Assembly (NCBI GenBank): GCA_024224995.1 | Contig: JAAENB010000252.1 | Span: forward strand, 1 to 14,278 | Source of the DNA: a bacterium | GTDB taxonomy: Bacteria; Spirochaetota; UBA4802; UBA5550 | DNA: 14,278 nt | Direction of reading: 5' to 3' | Part shown: positions 1 through 10,100 of the stretch, in pieces | Layout: every line of letters starts with the position of its first letter | Position numbering within the stretch: the first letter of the stretch is position 1 | Program-made: the position numbers and the translations under genes | Notes under the pieces: generated by a model | Seen by the model: only the letters and a program-made list of their open reading frames with translations | Told to the model about the DNA's origin: nothing | The model's database searches: none

Positions 1-25
1 CATATGCTATACAGACTCTAAGCAG

Positions 26-60
26 CGATTTTTGTTAACGTTAAGTAACGACTTTTGTTA
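26..60. promoter_or_regulatory. Repeat-rich upstream region of the PilZ-like gene
   Basis: The AT-rich leader of the first gene contains a 12-base direct repeat with one mismatch (CGATTTTTGTTA at 26-37, CGACTTTTGTTA at 49-60), spaced 23 bases apart. Between them lie the 10-base palindrome TTAACGTTAA (35-44) and the inverted repeat CGTTA-AG-TAACG (39-50). These could bind a regulator of the downstream gene, but no clear -35/-10 pair can be assigned. Such short motifs can arise by chance in AT-rich DNA. Confidence 0.25.
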
Positions 61-101
61 TTATCATAGTACATATTATTACATAAATCAATACAAAAAA
101 A

Positions 102-1214
102 ATGGCAGAAATAATAAAAACAGTTACCGATGAAAGCGAATTCGGCGGAATTTTCAACAGGTTCTTTATCAAAAAGAACGTATTCCTGCGGGTAAATAAC
201 GAAAATGTCCAGGTCGATTTTCGCAGTTATAAACAGAACCGGATCCTTGCCAAGGCCAATGACCCCGTAAGTGATTTTAAACAGGCAATTTTACTCACCC
301 GCAGTAAAGAAGATATTATCTCTATTGTTGTCAGTTTTATATCAAAAAGTGATGAGCAGGCATTTCTTCTTACCCCGCTTAAAATACAGTTTTTTGGCGC
401 GGCCAGGAAAGAAGAAAGGAAAAAAACCGGTGCTACGGGAGATGTTGTTAAAGACGGGGAAACAATCGTATGTATTACGGACCTGGTAACAGACACGCTT
501 GTAGAATATTTTATGACCAGTGAAAAAAAGAAAATTGATCTGGTAAAGGAGAGAGTAGAGGAAAACCTGAAAGAATTTTTTAATTATGTAGAAGCCTTTT
601 TTCCCACAAGCAACCAGAGCAACCTGAGAATGAAATTTTTTCATATAAAAAGGCAGCCCATTTTCATCACCAATATTGAGGAGCCTCCTGCCAAAAAATC
701 ACAGGCGGAAATCTTTGATCTCTACATGGAAGAGATCTATAAGAATGATACTAACATGAGAAAAAATAAGTATCGCTCGGAATCGACTGTGCCGATCCTG
801 TATAAAGCCATGATCCCCCTGGGATATATCCAGTGCAATAAACTTCATGAAACATCGGACAAAGAGTTTACCATGATAAGAAGAATGGGAGTACAGGTGT
901 CGGACCTGTTCCTGAAGAATAATATTATTAAACCCGCGACAGACCAGATCCCTATTGCCGATGTTTCCAAAAGCGGCCTGGGAATACGCTTTCGCAACAG
1001 GTCTCTCATTAAATTTTTTAAGGAAGACAGTTATGTACAGCTTAATGTACAGCTCGCTGAAAATAAAAAAACTCCCATGCTTATTGTAGTCAGGAATATT
1101 AATATTCTCAGCGGCGGCGTTATTAAAGTAGGGTGCGAGATTGTGAATATTGATGCCCTGGGCGAAGTTTATTTCGATGAGTTTCTTGAAAAAATGGGAA
1201 TAAGCACTGAATAA
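102..1214 (+). CDS. PilZ-like domain protein (DUF1577-like), 370 aa
   Basis: A 370-residue soluble protein with no signal peptide or membrane segment. The C-terminal part (about 280-355) reads as a PilZ-like beta barrel: it has the D-x-S-x-x-G motif (D287-VSKSG-292) and ends in a GCEIVNI strand (344-350), as PilZ domains often do. PilZ domains commonly bind cyclic di-GMP, but the partner RxxxR motif normally found shortly before DxSxxG is not evident here, so ligand binding is uncertain. Residues about 15-100 look like a second beta-rich module of the kind that precedes PilZ in YcgR-type proteins. Residues 140-215 are charged and helical. The arrangement recalls Leptospira DUF1577 proteins (recollection, not a search). 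No Shine-Dalgarno is visible; the ATG follows an A-rich run. The stop codon abuts the stop codon of the converging gene directly. Confidence 0.6.
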   Translation: MAEIIKTVTDESEFGGIFNRFFIKKNVFLRVNNENVQVDFRSYKQNRILAKANDPVSDFKQAILLTRSKEDIISIVVSFISKSDEQAFLLTPLKIQFFGAARKEERKKTGATGDVVKDGETIVCITDLVTDTLVEYFMTSEKKKIDLVKERVEENLKEFFNYVEAFFPTSNQSNLRMKFFHIKRQPIFITNIEEPPAKKSQAEIFDLYMEEIYKNDTNMRKNKYRSESTVPILYKAMIPLGYIQCNKLHETSDKEFTMIRRMGVQVSDLFLKNNIIKPATDQIPIADVSKSGLGIRFRNRSLIKFFKEDSYVQLNVQLAENKKTPMLIVVRNINILSGGVIKVGCEIVNIDALGEVYFDEFLEKMGISTE

Positions 1215-1583
1215 TTAGTCTATAGAATCAAGTTCTTCTTCAATTGAATCGAGCATATCTTCAATACCCTCTTCCGAATCATGTACTTCAATAGAATAAA
1301 ATTTACGAATAATAATTTCATAAAACGTTGCCACATAATGGAAATCCGCCATATCGGGTTTAACCGCGAATTTGTCGACCTCTTCGTGATTTTCATTAAT
1401 AACCGTTATATAAATTAACTCTCCCCCGTCATTTTCTTTATGCTTATCAATATTAATGGACCCCTTTTTAAAATGAACAAAAAATTCGGTTGGTGATGAG
1501 GCTCCCTGCTCCCACCGGATCACGTCTTTTATGGTCTTTTTTCTAAGTTTTTCAAGAATGTTTTTATACTGTTCAGGGATCAT
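1215..1583 (-). CDS. Small acidic hypothetical protein, 122 aa
   Basis: A 122-residue cytoplasmic protein of no family I can name with confidence. The N-terminus is a charged helix (EQYKNILEKLRKKT), followed by a beta-rich middle containing W24 and a GSINIDK stretch, a helix near residues 80-97, and a very acidic tail (EEGIEDMLDSIEEELDSID). The plan of helix, strands carrying a GSI(x)ID-type motif and acidic C-terminal helix resembles a widespread class of small uncharacterised bacterial proteins, but this is an impression only. It reads as a real gene because it has a sigma70-like promoter just upstream (1625-1653), fills the gap exactly up to the converging gene, and has a biased, plausible composition. 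The ribosome-binding site is weak (AGGTAGAAGAT before the ATG). Confidence 0.7.
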   Translation of the reverse strand: MIPEQYKNILEKLRKKTIKDVIRWEQGASSPTEFFVHFKKGSINIDKHKENDGGELIYITVINENHEEVDKFAVKPDMADFHYVATFYEIIIRKFYSIEVHDSEEGIEDMLDSIEEELDSID

Positions 1584-1624
1584 ATCTTCTACCTGTTTTC
1601 CAATAAAATTGATATGTTGATATA

Positions 1625-1653
1625 ATACTACCCGGCAATCTTTATTAAGTCAA
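1625..1653 (-). promoter_or_regulatory. Sigma70-like promoter for the 122-aa gene
   Basis: On the minus strand there is TTGACT (-35, 1653-1648), a 17-base spacer, and TAGTAT (-10, 1630-1625). The expected transcription start is near 1618, giving a leader of about 35 bases before the ATG at 1583. It lies just beyond the pbpC terminator, so the small gene appears to be transcribed independently of the operon. The start region carries a short direct repeat (ATATCAAC / ATATCAAT). Confidence 0.55.
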
Positions 1654-1663
1654 GATTATTTGT

Positions 1664-1731
1664 AAAAAAGATTGAAAATATATACCTCCTCCCCCCGCCT
1701 CCGGCGGGGGGAGGAGGTGTATATTTTCAAT
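1664..1731 (-). terminator. Very long hairpin terminator at the pbpC end
   Basis: An inverted repeat with 29-base arms (1671-1699 and 1703-1731) and a 3-base loop; a single position is not Watson-Crick. The inner 15 or so pairs are almost pure G:C (CCTCCTCCCCCCGCC against its complement) and the outer part is AT-rich. Read in the pbpC direction it is followed after two bases by six T residues (complement of 1664-1669), the layout of an intrinsic terminator. The right arm contains the pbpC stop codon (1727-1729), so the stem forms at the very end of the coding sequence. Confidence 0.75.
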
Positions 1732-4195
1732 GAACCCTGATCGTTACGGAGTCACTTCTCCCTTTTGAATCAATAGCCGAAATAATAAATTCACCTCTCC
1801 GGGGAGCAAGAAAAAAAGCTTCATCCACATCCCCTTCTCCAATGAGGCGGCTTCCCAAAAACCAGTACACCCGGTGCGCGTCCTGTGCGATAAATGCCTT
1901 TAACGGGATCTTTTGAGATTCCAGGGGCAGGGTTTCATCGATCTCATACCGGGCAGCCGCAGACGGACTGATGATCCGGGGTTTATCCTTTACAAAAAAA
2001 CGTTCACACGCGGGGTTATGCCCGGGAATGGACGAATATTTCCTCCCGGTTTTTCTTAAAAAAGATACAACCTCGGCAGGCCAGTATTCCACCACCTCTT
2101 CCCGGTACAGAGAATCTTTTCCGGAATCATCTCTTTTCAAACAATTTGAACATACCTGGAAATTGCCTTTTTTAGCAATCCGTATCCTCCGGTGAACACG
2201 GCATTGTTTCTCCGAAGAGATCCCGGGTAAAAACAGGTCCTTTTTAAAATAAGGACCGCAAAAAGAACCGGGCTTAAGCCCGGTCACGGGGCATACCTTT
2301 CTTTCAGCTATTCCTTTTGGTTTCACAAACCATGAATCGGAATTACGGGTAAGATAATTAAAGATCTCCATAACAAGAGGAGCGGCTTTCCGGACCCCGA
2401 TTAAATGGGACGAGCCCCTGTTGTTGACATTGCCCTGCCACACGCCTATAGTATAATCGGGATTATACCCAAAACAGACCGCGTCCTTAAGGCCAAAAGA
2501 GGTACCGGTTTTGAGCGCGGCCCTGGCATGGTGCGGCGAGAACTCCCAGCTGTACGGAAGATCGGGCCGGTGGCACCGGGAGAGTATCTCCGAAACAATA
2601 TAACAGGCCCGGTCAGAGAGCAGTCTTTTTGAAGCAATTTCCGCGGCAGCGCCCGGAGCGGCAGACTTCATTTGAAACCGCAGCGGAGAATGAAGCCCGT
2701 CCCGCGCCAGCATCATATACAGAGCAGTCATCTCTTCCAGGGTCATGGCAAATCCGCCCAGAACCAGGGAGAGCCCGGACTCATCCAGCAGCAGGTCTTT
2801 TTTGCGGGGAAAGAGTTCTTTCAGGAGTCCTTTTAAACCTCTCTCCTTCATACGGTCTTCCAGCCGCACCGCAGGAATATTCAAAGAATGAACCAGGGAA
2901 TATGCCGTTGTTACCAGGCCGTTACTCGATTTACTGAAGTTATGCGGACTATATTCATCAAGTTCAATGGGAATGTCATATACTATTTTTCCGGGTGTTA
3001 CCAGTCCCTGTTCCACTGCCCGGGCATAGAGAAAGGGCTTCAGAGAAGAGCCCGGCGACCGGAGGATCGCGGCACCGTTGATTTGGCCGCCATGATCTTT
3101 GTCGTAATAATCGGGAGAGCCCACATAGGCTATTACCTCCCGGGTCTTGTTGTTTACAACAATAACAGCGCCATTGAAAATTCCCTGGCTCCTGTTTTGC
3201 CGGAGATTCCGCCGCAGCAGGTCTTCACAAAAAGTCTGGACCGTAAGATCAATAGTAAAGCGGGTAAAAAAACCGCCGGGGTCAGCAGCTTCCACGAGAT
3301 GAGGGCACCTGAAAGGATTTTTTTTCCTGGCAACAAAAAAATCTTTCTTTTTCATCTCACTTACAAGCGTTTTCGGCAGCCCCATATGTTCATGGATGCG
3401 GGAGAGTACCGTACAGGCCTGGTCCCGGGCTTCGGCAGGAAAACGGTCGGGCCTGTTCCTGTTAGGCGAGTTCGGGATGCCAATAAGAACCGCCGATTCC
3501 GTAATGGAAAGCTCCCGGGCGCTCTTGCCGAAATAGAACCACGCGCCGGCACCCACCCCTTCGATGTTCCCGCCCATTGGGATCATGTTAAGATATATCT
3601 CCAGCAGTTCTTTTTTGCCGTACCCCGTCTCCAGCTGCATGGCCCTGAAAACTTCAATAATTTTTGCTGAAAAAGTTCTTGGTTTCCGCTCAATCATACG
3701 CGCGATTTGCATGCTGATAGTTGACGCTCCGGATACCACTCTTTTATTCCGGAAATTCGCAATAGCTGCCTGAACAACGGAAACCGGGTTTACCCCGGGA
3801 TGATAATAAAAAAACCGGTCCTCATAATAGACCGCCCCTTTTTTCAAATGAGGAGATATTTGATCGAGTGAAAGTTTGATCCTGTATTTATGAGAAGGAG
3901 AGAGGGCGATCCGGAGCAGCTCCCCGTTCCGGTCGAGGTAGACCCGTGAATAATCCTTTTCAATGATATGCCGGGGGAGCGGAAAAAGAAGATTCAGGAC
4001 AACAAAAGACACAACAAAAAACAGCACCGGGCTTCCAATAAAAGTAAGGGGACGCTGGTGCCGTTTCACAAAAGACCGGCAGGGACCACTCAAGAAAGCG
4101 CGAAGAGCGGCAACCCGTTGGGCAGCAAAAAGCCGGAGAGCGGCACGGAGCCCTGCTCCCCGGTCCCATATTTTAATTATTCGATCGTACCACAT
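1727..4195 (-). CDS. pbpC: Penicillin-binding protein 1C (glycosyltransferase/transpeptidase)
   Basis: Bifunctional class A penicillin-binding protein anchored in the inner membrane, polymerising and cross-linking peptidoglycan in the periplasm. With the start at 4195 it has 822 residues. A basic amphipathic stretch of about 48 residues precedes one membrane segment (about 48-70). The GT51 domain has the EDRFFYYHPG motif with catalytic E125, the SGASTISMQ motif and EIYLNMIPMG. The transpeptidase has SSLK (S383, K386), SLN (S437) and KTGT (K562). A C-terminal BiPBP_C beta domain (last 90 or so residues) identifies the 1C type. An upstream in-frame ATG at 4282 would overlap the macroglobulin gene by 110 bases and add an unlikely extension. 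The ATG at 4195 leaves a 23-base overlap (4173-4195), suggesting translational coupling, although its ribosome-binding site is weak. Slightly longer than typical PBP1C (about 770). Confidence 0.95.
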   Translation of the reverse strand: MWYDRIIKIWDRGAGLRAALRLFAAQRVAALRAFLSGPCRSFVKRHQRPLTFIGSPVLFFVVSFVVLNLLFPLPRHIIEKDYSRVYLDRNGELLRIALSPSHKYRIKLSLDQISPHLKKGAVYYEDRFFYYHPGVNPVSVVQAAIANFRNKRVVSGASTISMQIARMIERKPRTFSAKIIEVFRAMQLETGYGKKELLEIYLNMIPMGGNIEGVGAGAWFYFGKSARELSITESAVLIGIPNSPNRNRPDRFPAEARDQACTVLSRIHEHMGLPKTLVSEMKKKDFFVARKKNPFRCPHLVEAADPGGFFTRFTIDLTVQTFCEDLLRRNLRQNRSQGIFNGAVIVVNNKTREVIAYVGSPDYYDKDHGGQINGAAILRSPGSSLKPFLYARAVEQGLVTPGKIVYDIPIELDEYSPHNFSKSSNGLVTTAYSLVHSLNIPAVRLEDRMKERGLKGLLKELFPRKKDLLLDESGLSLVLGGFAMTLEEMTALYMMLARDGLHSPLRFQMKSAAPGAAAEIASKRLLSDRACYIVSEILSRCHRPDLPYSWEFSPHHARAALKTGTSFGLKDAVCFGYNPDYTIGVWQGNVNNRGSSHLIGVRKAAPLVMEIFNYLTRNSDSWFVKPKGIAERKVCPVTGLKPGSFCGPYFKKDLFLPGISSEKQCRVHRRIRIAKKGNFQVCSNCLKRDDSGKDSLYREEVVEYWPAEVVSFLRKTGRKYSSIPGHNPACERFFVKDKPRIISPSAAARYEIDETLPLESQKIPLKAFIAQDAHRVYWFLGSRLIGEGDVDEAFFLAPRRGEFIISAIDSKGRSDSVTIRVH

Positions 4196-7100
4196 GGACT
4201 TTTCCCATAACCCTGCCCACGGAATGGACCTCCGGATCGTACATTGCTTCCGCGTAAGCCTGGGGAATAATAAAGGTTCCAACAGATACAGCGCGTACCG
4301 TATATGAATAGCTGATGCTATGCTTAATAGCCCCGGTAAACAAGATCAGCCGGTCGTCCCGGATATCCTCATAGGCGCCGATCCAGTTATGCGGCGGCTC
4401 ATAACCCAGGTCTCCGCGCGAACGAAGTCTCAGGTTCTCAATTTCAAACCCTGCCGGGAGCATATCAACAACCACAAGATTATCCAGGTTCTTCCGCGTG
4501 GGCTTTATGGTAAGGGTTACCACGATCAATTCTCCCTGTTCAACATTTGACAGGTTAAGTTTTGAACCGGACGAAGTATAATAGTTCCGGGTAATATCGA
4601 GCCCTTCGCTCGCGGGCTTAACCTCAGGAGAACTCAGTGTCCCTTCCGCCATAAGATTATAGAAGACTTTTTCATCTCCCTTATTTTTAAGGGTAACTTT
4701 TTTTCCCGAAAGCCGCGGATCTTCAAAAACACTCTGCCCCCCGGTCATGGTCTTATAGGGTTTACCGTTTAACAGTAATTCAAGATTGACCTTTTCTTCG
4801 GTTTGCCCTTCGTAGGTTTTGGCCAGGGCCATAAGCGCGAACACGTTGTCCTGGGTATTCGCGAAACGCCCGTTCACGGCCTTCTTCGCTATTTCCCGCG
4901 CAATGGAATATTTCCTCTGGTCTGAGGGATCAACCTCACACAGGGCTTTTAAATAAATAGAAAGCCGGCGCACAACTGAATCGAAACTCCCTCCCAGCTG
5001 CCGGGGAAAGTATTTAACCGCAAATTCCGAAGGAAGGATCTTTTTGGCGGTTTCTTTATCGCCAATAAAAGCAAAAGCCGATGCCAGGCGGCAGCGCTCA
5101 GTGTAATTAAGATCTTTCAGCTTGTTCTTCCGCACGTATCGCATGGTTTCAAGATCGGGACTTCCCGCCAGGGCCTTAAGATAGAGGCCATAGGCATTGG
5201 ACTTTCTCCAGGAATAATTTCTTCGCCGGTCGAGACGCCCGCTGCTCACTGCCTTGCCGGCGCCAATGGCATTTTTGATCTTTGCAATAACCTTTGGATC
5301 AACAGCAAACCCCAGCCGGTTGGCTTCAAGCAAAAAGTGCGATACGTATTGAGAGGTATAATCATTGTTAATAGAACCGCCGGGCCAGTAGCTAAAGCTG
5401 CCGTTTGCCCGCTGCATGCCCTCAAGTTTTTTTATCCCTTCGGAGATATAATAATCAATTGCCCCGGTCCTTTGATGCAGCAGGCCCGTATCTTTTATGA
5501 GTTCCTTAAAATAGATAAGAGGAAATACTTTTGACGTAGTCTGCTCCGCGCAGCCGTAGGGATACCGGATCAAATAGTCAAGTCCTCCAAGGAAACGGAT
5601 AATATGTTTTGGAGACGCGGCAAAACGGACCCGTTGCCCATACTTAATAAACCCGCCCGGAACCGTAATAGCGGCAGACTCTCCGGGTTTAAGCGATCCC
5701 TGTTCCACAACCGTAGTCAGGGTCCGGGCCGGGCGTACGGGAAGCTCAACACTGGTTTTCCCGGTTTCACCATTCCCGGTCCCTCGCAGGATAAAGACCG
5801 CTTTGCCGGCATCATTTTCAGCAACGCAGCGAAAATATATCTTTTTCTGGGCCCTGTTCCCCAGGGATACCACTTGTGAGCGTTTTCCTTTGATCTTTAC
5901 CGGTCCTTCAACATTGAGTGTTATTTTAAATTTCCCCCACTTACCGGTTTTATTATACACATCCACCGGTATATCAAATGTATCACCCGGGGCCAGCATC
6001 CGGGGATAGGAGGCGGTAATAACAATAGGATCGGCCACGGTAACATACTTTGAAGCGGAGCCGAACCGTTTGCTGTTGGCTGCCAGGGCCATAACGCGTA
6101 CCCTGCCGTTAAATTCAGGAATTTTAAAATGATGATTTACATACCCTTCGGCATTTGCCTTGAGTACCCCGGAATAGAGAGAGACTGCTTTTACCCGTTT
6201 TGCCTGTACCGGGTTTATATGGCGCCTGGACGTGTCCATCTCATCATCGCCACCGCCAATTGCCAGGCTTTTTGCTTTCAGGTTCGGAAGTATGGCGTCA
6301 AAGATAGAAAAAAGCCTGGTTTCCAGAGCCCGCTTTGCATAGAAAAAATTAAAAGGATCGGGAGTGCGGAACTGGGTTATTTGCAAAATCCCCTCATCCA
6401 CTGCCGTTAGAACCACATCGGCTCCGGGAGTCGCTTTCAGGCGTACCCGCAAGCCGTCCCTGGACCGGGTTTCGGCAGCACTCTCAATATCCAGGGCAAT
6501 TTTTCTGTTTCCCGGATCTATTTCCATATTTTTGATTCCCATAGATGTCATGGGAAGTTTCCTCATGGACGCCGTTGGCTTTCGCACAACCAGGGCCGAT
6601 ACGTAGACATTGGGCGCGTGAAAATCTTCTACCGGAAAGCTAATGGTTGCCTTGTTATTCACCAGCATCATACTTTTTGAAGCAAGGACCCTGTTCCGTT
6701 CCAGGCTAAAAAAGAGCCTTCCCGGTATTGGAGAATGGATATTCACGGTGGCGATATCACCAATCGCGTATTTTTCCTTGTTAAATTCTATTACCAGGTT
6801 CTCAGCGGATTCCAGGTTGCCCATTTCCACATCGGGGCCCTGGACATAGATGGTCTTACTCGAATTCATCCCCATATCCTGGCTGATATATATCGTATAC
6901 TCTCCCGGAGCTTTTGGGGTAAACCTGAAACTTCCTTTGCTGTTTATATCAACTTCCTTATGATAAATAACTTCTTCATAGGATTCGGATTTATACTTCT
7001 TTTTAAACCAGCCGTATTTTTTTAAAATAGTATAATAGACCTTATGCTTTACCAGTATTTTGGCCCCTTTTATATTCTTATATCGTCCCTTTGGATCAAT

Positions 7101-10100
7101 GGCCACATAGGAAACATCTACCGGTCTCTTTTTAAGAAAAATATTCTGTTTACGGACCTTGAGTCCAACGTATACCGGGTAATGGTCAATGTCGATACTC
7201 TTAGCCGCGCTCACGGGCCTGCCGCCGGTGTCAAAAACTTCAGTGTAGATCCGCGCGGTGAGAGCGGATGGCGGCTGAATGGAACCGGGAACCTCCACGG
7301 TGTATGTCTTTTTTCCCTTACTGTCCAGCACACCTTCGCCAAGGTCAATAAATTCACCATCGTATCTTTTTTCCCGGTCTACAAAAGAGTATCCCTTAAA
7401 CAAAGGATGCCTAAAGCTGCGGGAAAGAAACCGGACTTTGGCAACAACCTTCCGGTCGGCCGCGGGCGGTCCAAAGAGCTGGGTTCCCTTGACCGTAAAG
7501 GTCACGGCTTCTCCGGGGGTGTGCCGCTTTTTGGGAACTTCAATTTCCGCTTTGATCTTGTCGGGAATAAACTCTTCCACTTTGAGATAACTCCGTCCAA
7601 TTACGACGTCCTCATTGAGCCGCAGCGCGATACTATACCGCCCGGTCTTCGCGTAAGAAGGGATGGATATTTCAAAAGGGATCATTCCGCCGGCGGGAAT
7701 TTTTTTCCGCACAAGACGGAACTTCTCACCCAGGGGATCCGATATATACAACTGCGCATCAACGGGGGGAGCAGCCGCGAGATCGAACCTTCGCACAATT
7801 GCTGTTATATAGGCCTTATCTCCGGGCCGGTATACGCCCCGTTCCGGCGTGATAAACGCGTTAAGCCCTTCCCCGGTAGAGCGTTTTCCTCCCGTATTAA
7901 AGCGGGATGAGTTGAGCTCGGTGCGGTCGAACTCAAGAAAGGAATAATCGTCCCCCTGTTCCGCAACAAGCAAAAAGGGCTTAAACTTTTCTTTGCTCAC
8001 CTTCCAGTCTTTAAGAACGCATTCTCCCGCTCCTGAAGTTACTCCCTTTCTCATTACCTGGCTCTCGTGGCTCAGGATCTTTACGACAGCTCCCGCCACC
8101 GGCGTAAGCCCCATAATGGAATAAACTTTGACGATGAGGTCATTTCCCGAGTGTTTTGCCATGAGTCCCAGGTCGGTACAGAGGATATATTGCTGATCAT
8201 GATTCCATTCTTCATTCGTATCGGAGAGCCTGATGCTGAACAGTCCCTTATAGTCCATATTGTGAAATTCTTTAAGGCCAATATAGTGCGGAACCTTTTG
8301 ATTCAGTTTTCCATTAGTTACCTCAACGGTTTTAAACAGGAGAGACGCTCCAACGCCCGTAACATCCCTGGCCGCGCGCCGCCCGTAATATTCGCCTCCA
8401 TACCCTTCGTCATGCCCGTATCCGCCGTAACCGCCGCTTGCGCCACGCAAAAAATGGACCAGGTTATTGCGGTAAACCTTTTCTATTTTTACATTAAATT
8501 TATCCAGGTTAACCGTATGAACCTGTAAATGCTGATGTCCTTTAAGAGGAAGGATCGATCCCCGTGAAGCAAAACGGACCCTGGGTTTAAGATCTTCTAT
8601 AAAGACCGAATGGGTATGACTTTTTACCAGTTCCTCACCGGTTTTGGACCGCATTCCTTCGCTTATGGTTACCCAATAATTTTCATTTGGTTTAAAATTA
8701 TATTTTAAGATCGCGTAACAATACTCCGTCTCAACAGTATATTTAGACAGGGTTTTTTCTTCTGATGTTATGCTAACGTGTTTCCGGATCATGTTTGGAG
8801 AAACAGGCCGGTTAAACAGAACGGAAATAAAGGTACTGCCTTCCACGGGGCAGGTTTCCACGCGAACAACCTGGAGTTTTTCCGTTTCCGGGAGCCGCAG
8901 TTTTTTCTCATACTCTTTTTCAAGAGGGATTTTCCCTTTCATGCAGGGAAGGCCCTCTTTTACCCGGAGAACAACATTTGTCCCTTCTTTCCGCCGCTCT
9001 ATTTTTCCTGATTTTATATAAAAACGGGTGGGAATATTTGAAGGCTCCACTTTTATTGAAACGGGGTCGCCCTCTATGTCCATTGAAATATATTTCACCA
9101 GCTCTTTTATATCAACAGCGGCATTAAAGTTTATTTCCCCCACCACTTCTTTTTCCAGGTTCTTAAGCAGGTCGTAATTATAAAAAAGCGACGTTCCTTT
9201 TACGGCAAATTTTGGTGTATTAAATGAAAAACTCTTGCTTAAGATAAACGGTTTATCCGCTTTCATTCTATCAGTTTGCACATCTACGGTATAGATCGTA
9301 GAAGGTGACAACTCCCTGTCGGGTATAAAAATGATGCTTTTGTTATCTTCAAAACGGTATGTTCCTTTGAGAGCGGGGGTTATTTTAAAATAATCCACGC
9401 CCGGTTTGATAAAAACCAGGTCATGGACGGGAGTTATTTTTACTACACTGGTATCGGCATTTTTTTCTGTTTTTTCTTCTGTCTCTTTTCCGGCTTCGGT
9501 TCCCGGGTCTTTGAGCGGTTTTACAATATCTTCATCCGGCAATACTATGGGTTCGGAAAAATCAACCACGATATTTGCCCGCAAAGGAACCTCCCCTATT
9601 GGTTTGGTCGCGATTACGGTAACACAAAAAATGGCTATAAACGCTTTATATAGAACAAAAACCAGGACCAGGGCACCGGCGCTAATTCCCGAAATTTTCA
9701 GGGTCTTTTTATTAGAAAAAATCTTATTAAAAATGCCGTCTTCCCTGGCAAGGGCCTCTTTAATTTTAGCAAAAAGACTCTTTATTTTTTCCAGTAAAAA
9801 CCGCGCCGCAGCAGCAATCTTGAGCCCTGCTTTTTTCAAAAGCCCGGGCTCGGCCGATTCCTCTCTCTTTTCCCCGGTAATGAGGAAAAACCTGTCATAA
9901 AACTGGAAAAGCACGATGCCCAGAACTCCCATTTTAATAACAAGGATGAACAGAGCATCATCGGGCGGTCCATCAATAAATGCCGCGGGTATAAGCAGTA
10001 TTCCTCCCAGCAATAAAAAGATAAGCAGCCCCTGAACAAAATTACCCCAGAGCGTGGTAATAAGCCGTTTCACCATCATCGCCAGGAGGGTTAAAACAGG

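Noticed and set aside
1703..1733. GGAGGAGG followed by ATG at 1730-1732 on the plus strand, resembling a gene start
   Set aside because: The purine run is the right arm of the terminator hairpin, and the frame opened is short and antisense to pbpC.
2888..3670. 260-codon open frame on the plus strand
   Set aside because: Lies wholly inside pbpC, whose catalytic motifs are intact; the translated product has no recognisable domain and a low-quality composition.
4196..4282. Upstream in-frame ATG for pbpC at 4282
   Set aside because: It would overlap the macroglobulin gene by 110 bases and add 29 residues before a normal cytoplasmic N-terminus. The ATG at 4195 gives a 23-base overlap, more usual for coupled genes.
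7044..7910. 288-codon open frame on the plus strand
   Set aside because: Shadow of the macroglobulin gene on the opposite strand; no ribosome-binding site and no domain.
9406..9900. 164-codon hydrophobic open frame on the plus strand
   Set aside because: Antisense to the membrane and linker part of the macroglobulin; the serine/phenylalanine-rich product is what the reverse complement of Lys/Glu-rich codons gives.
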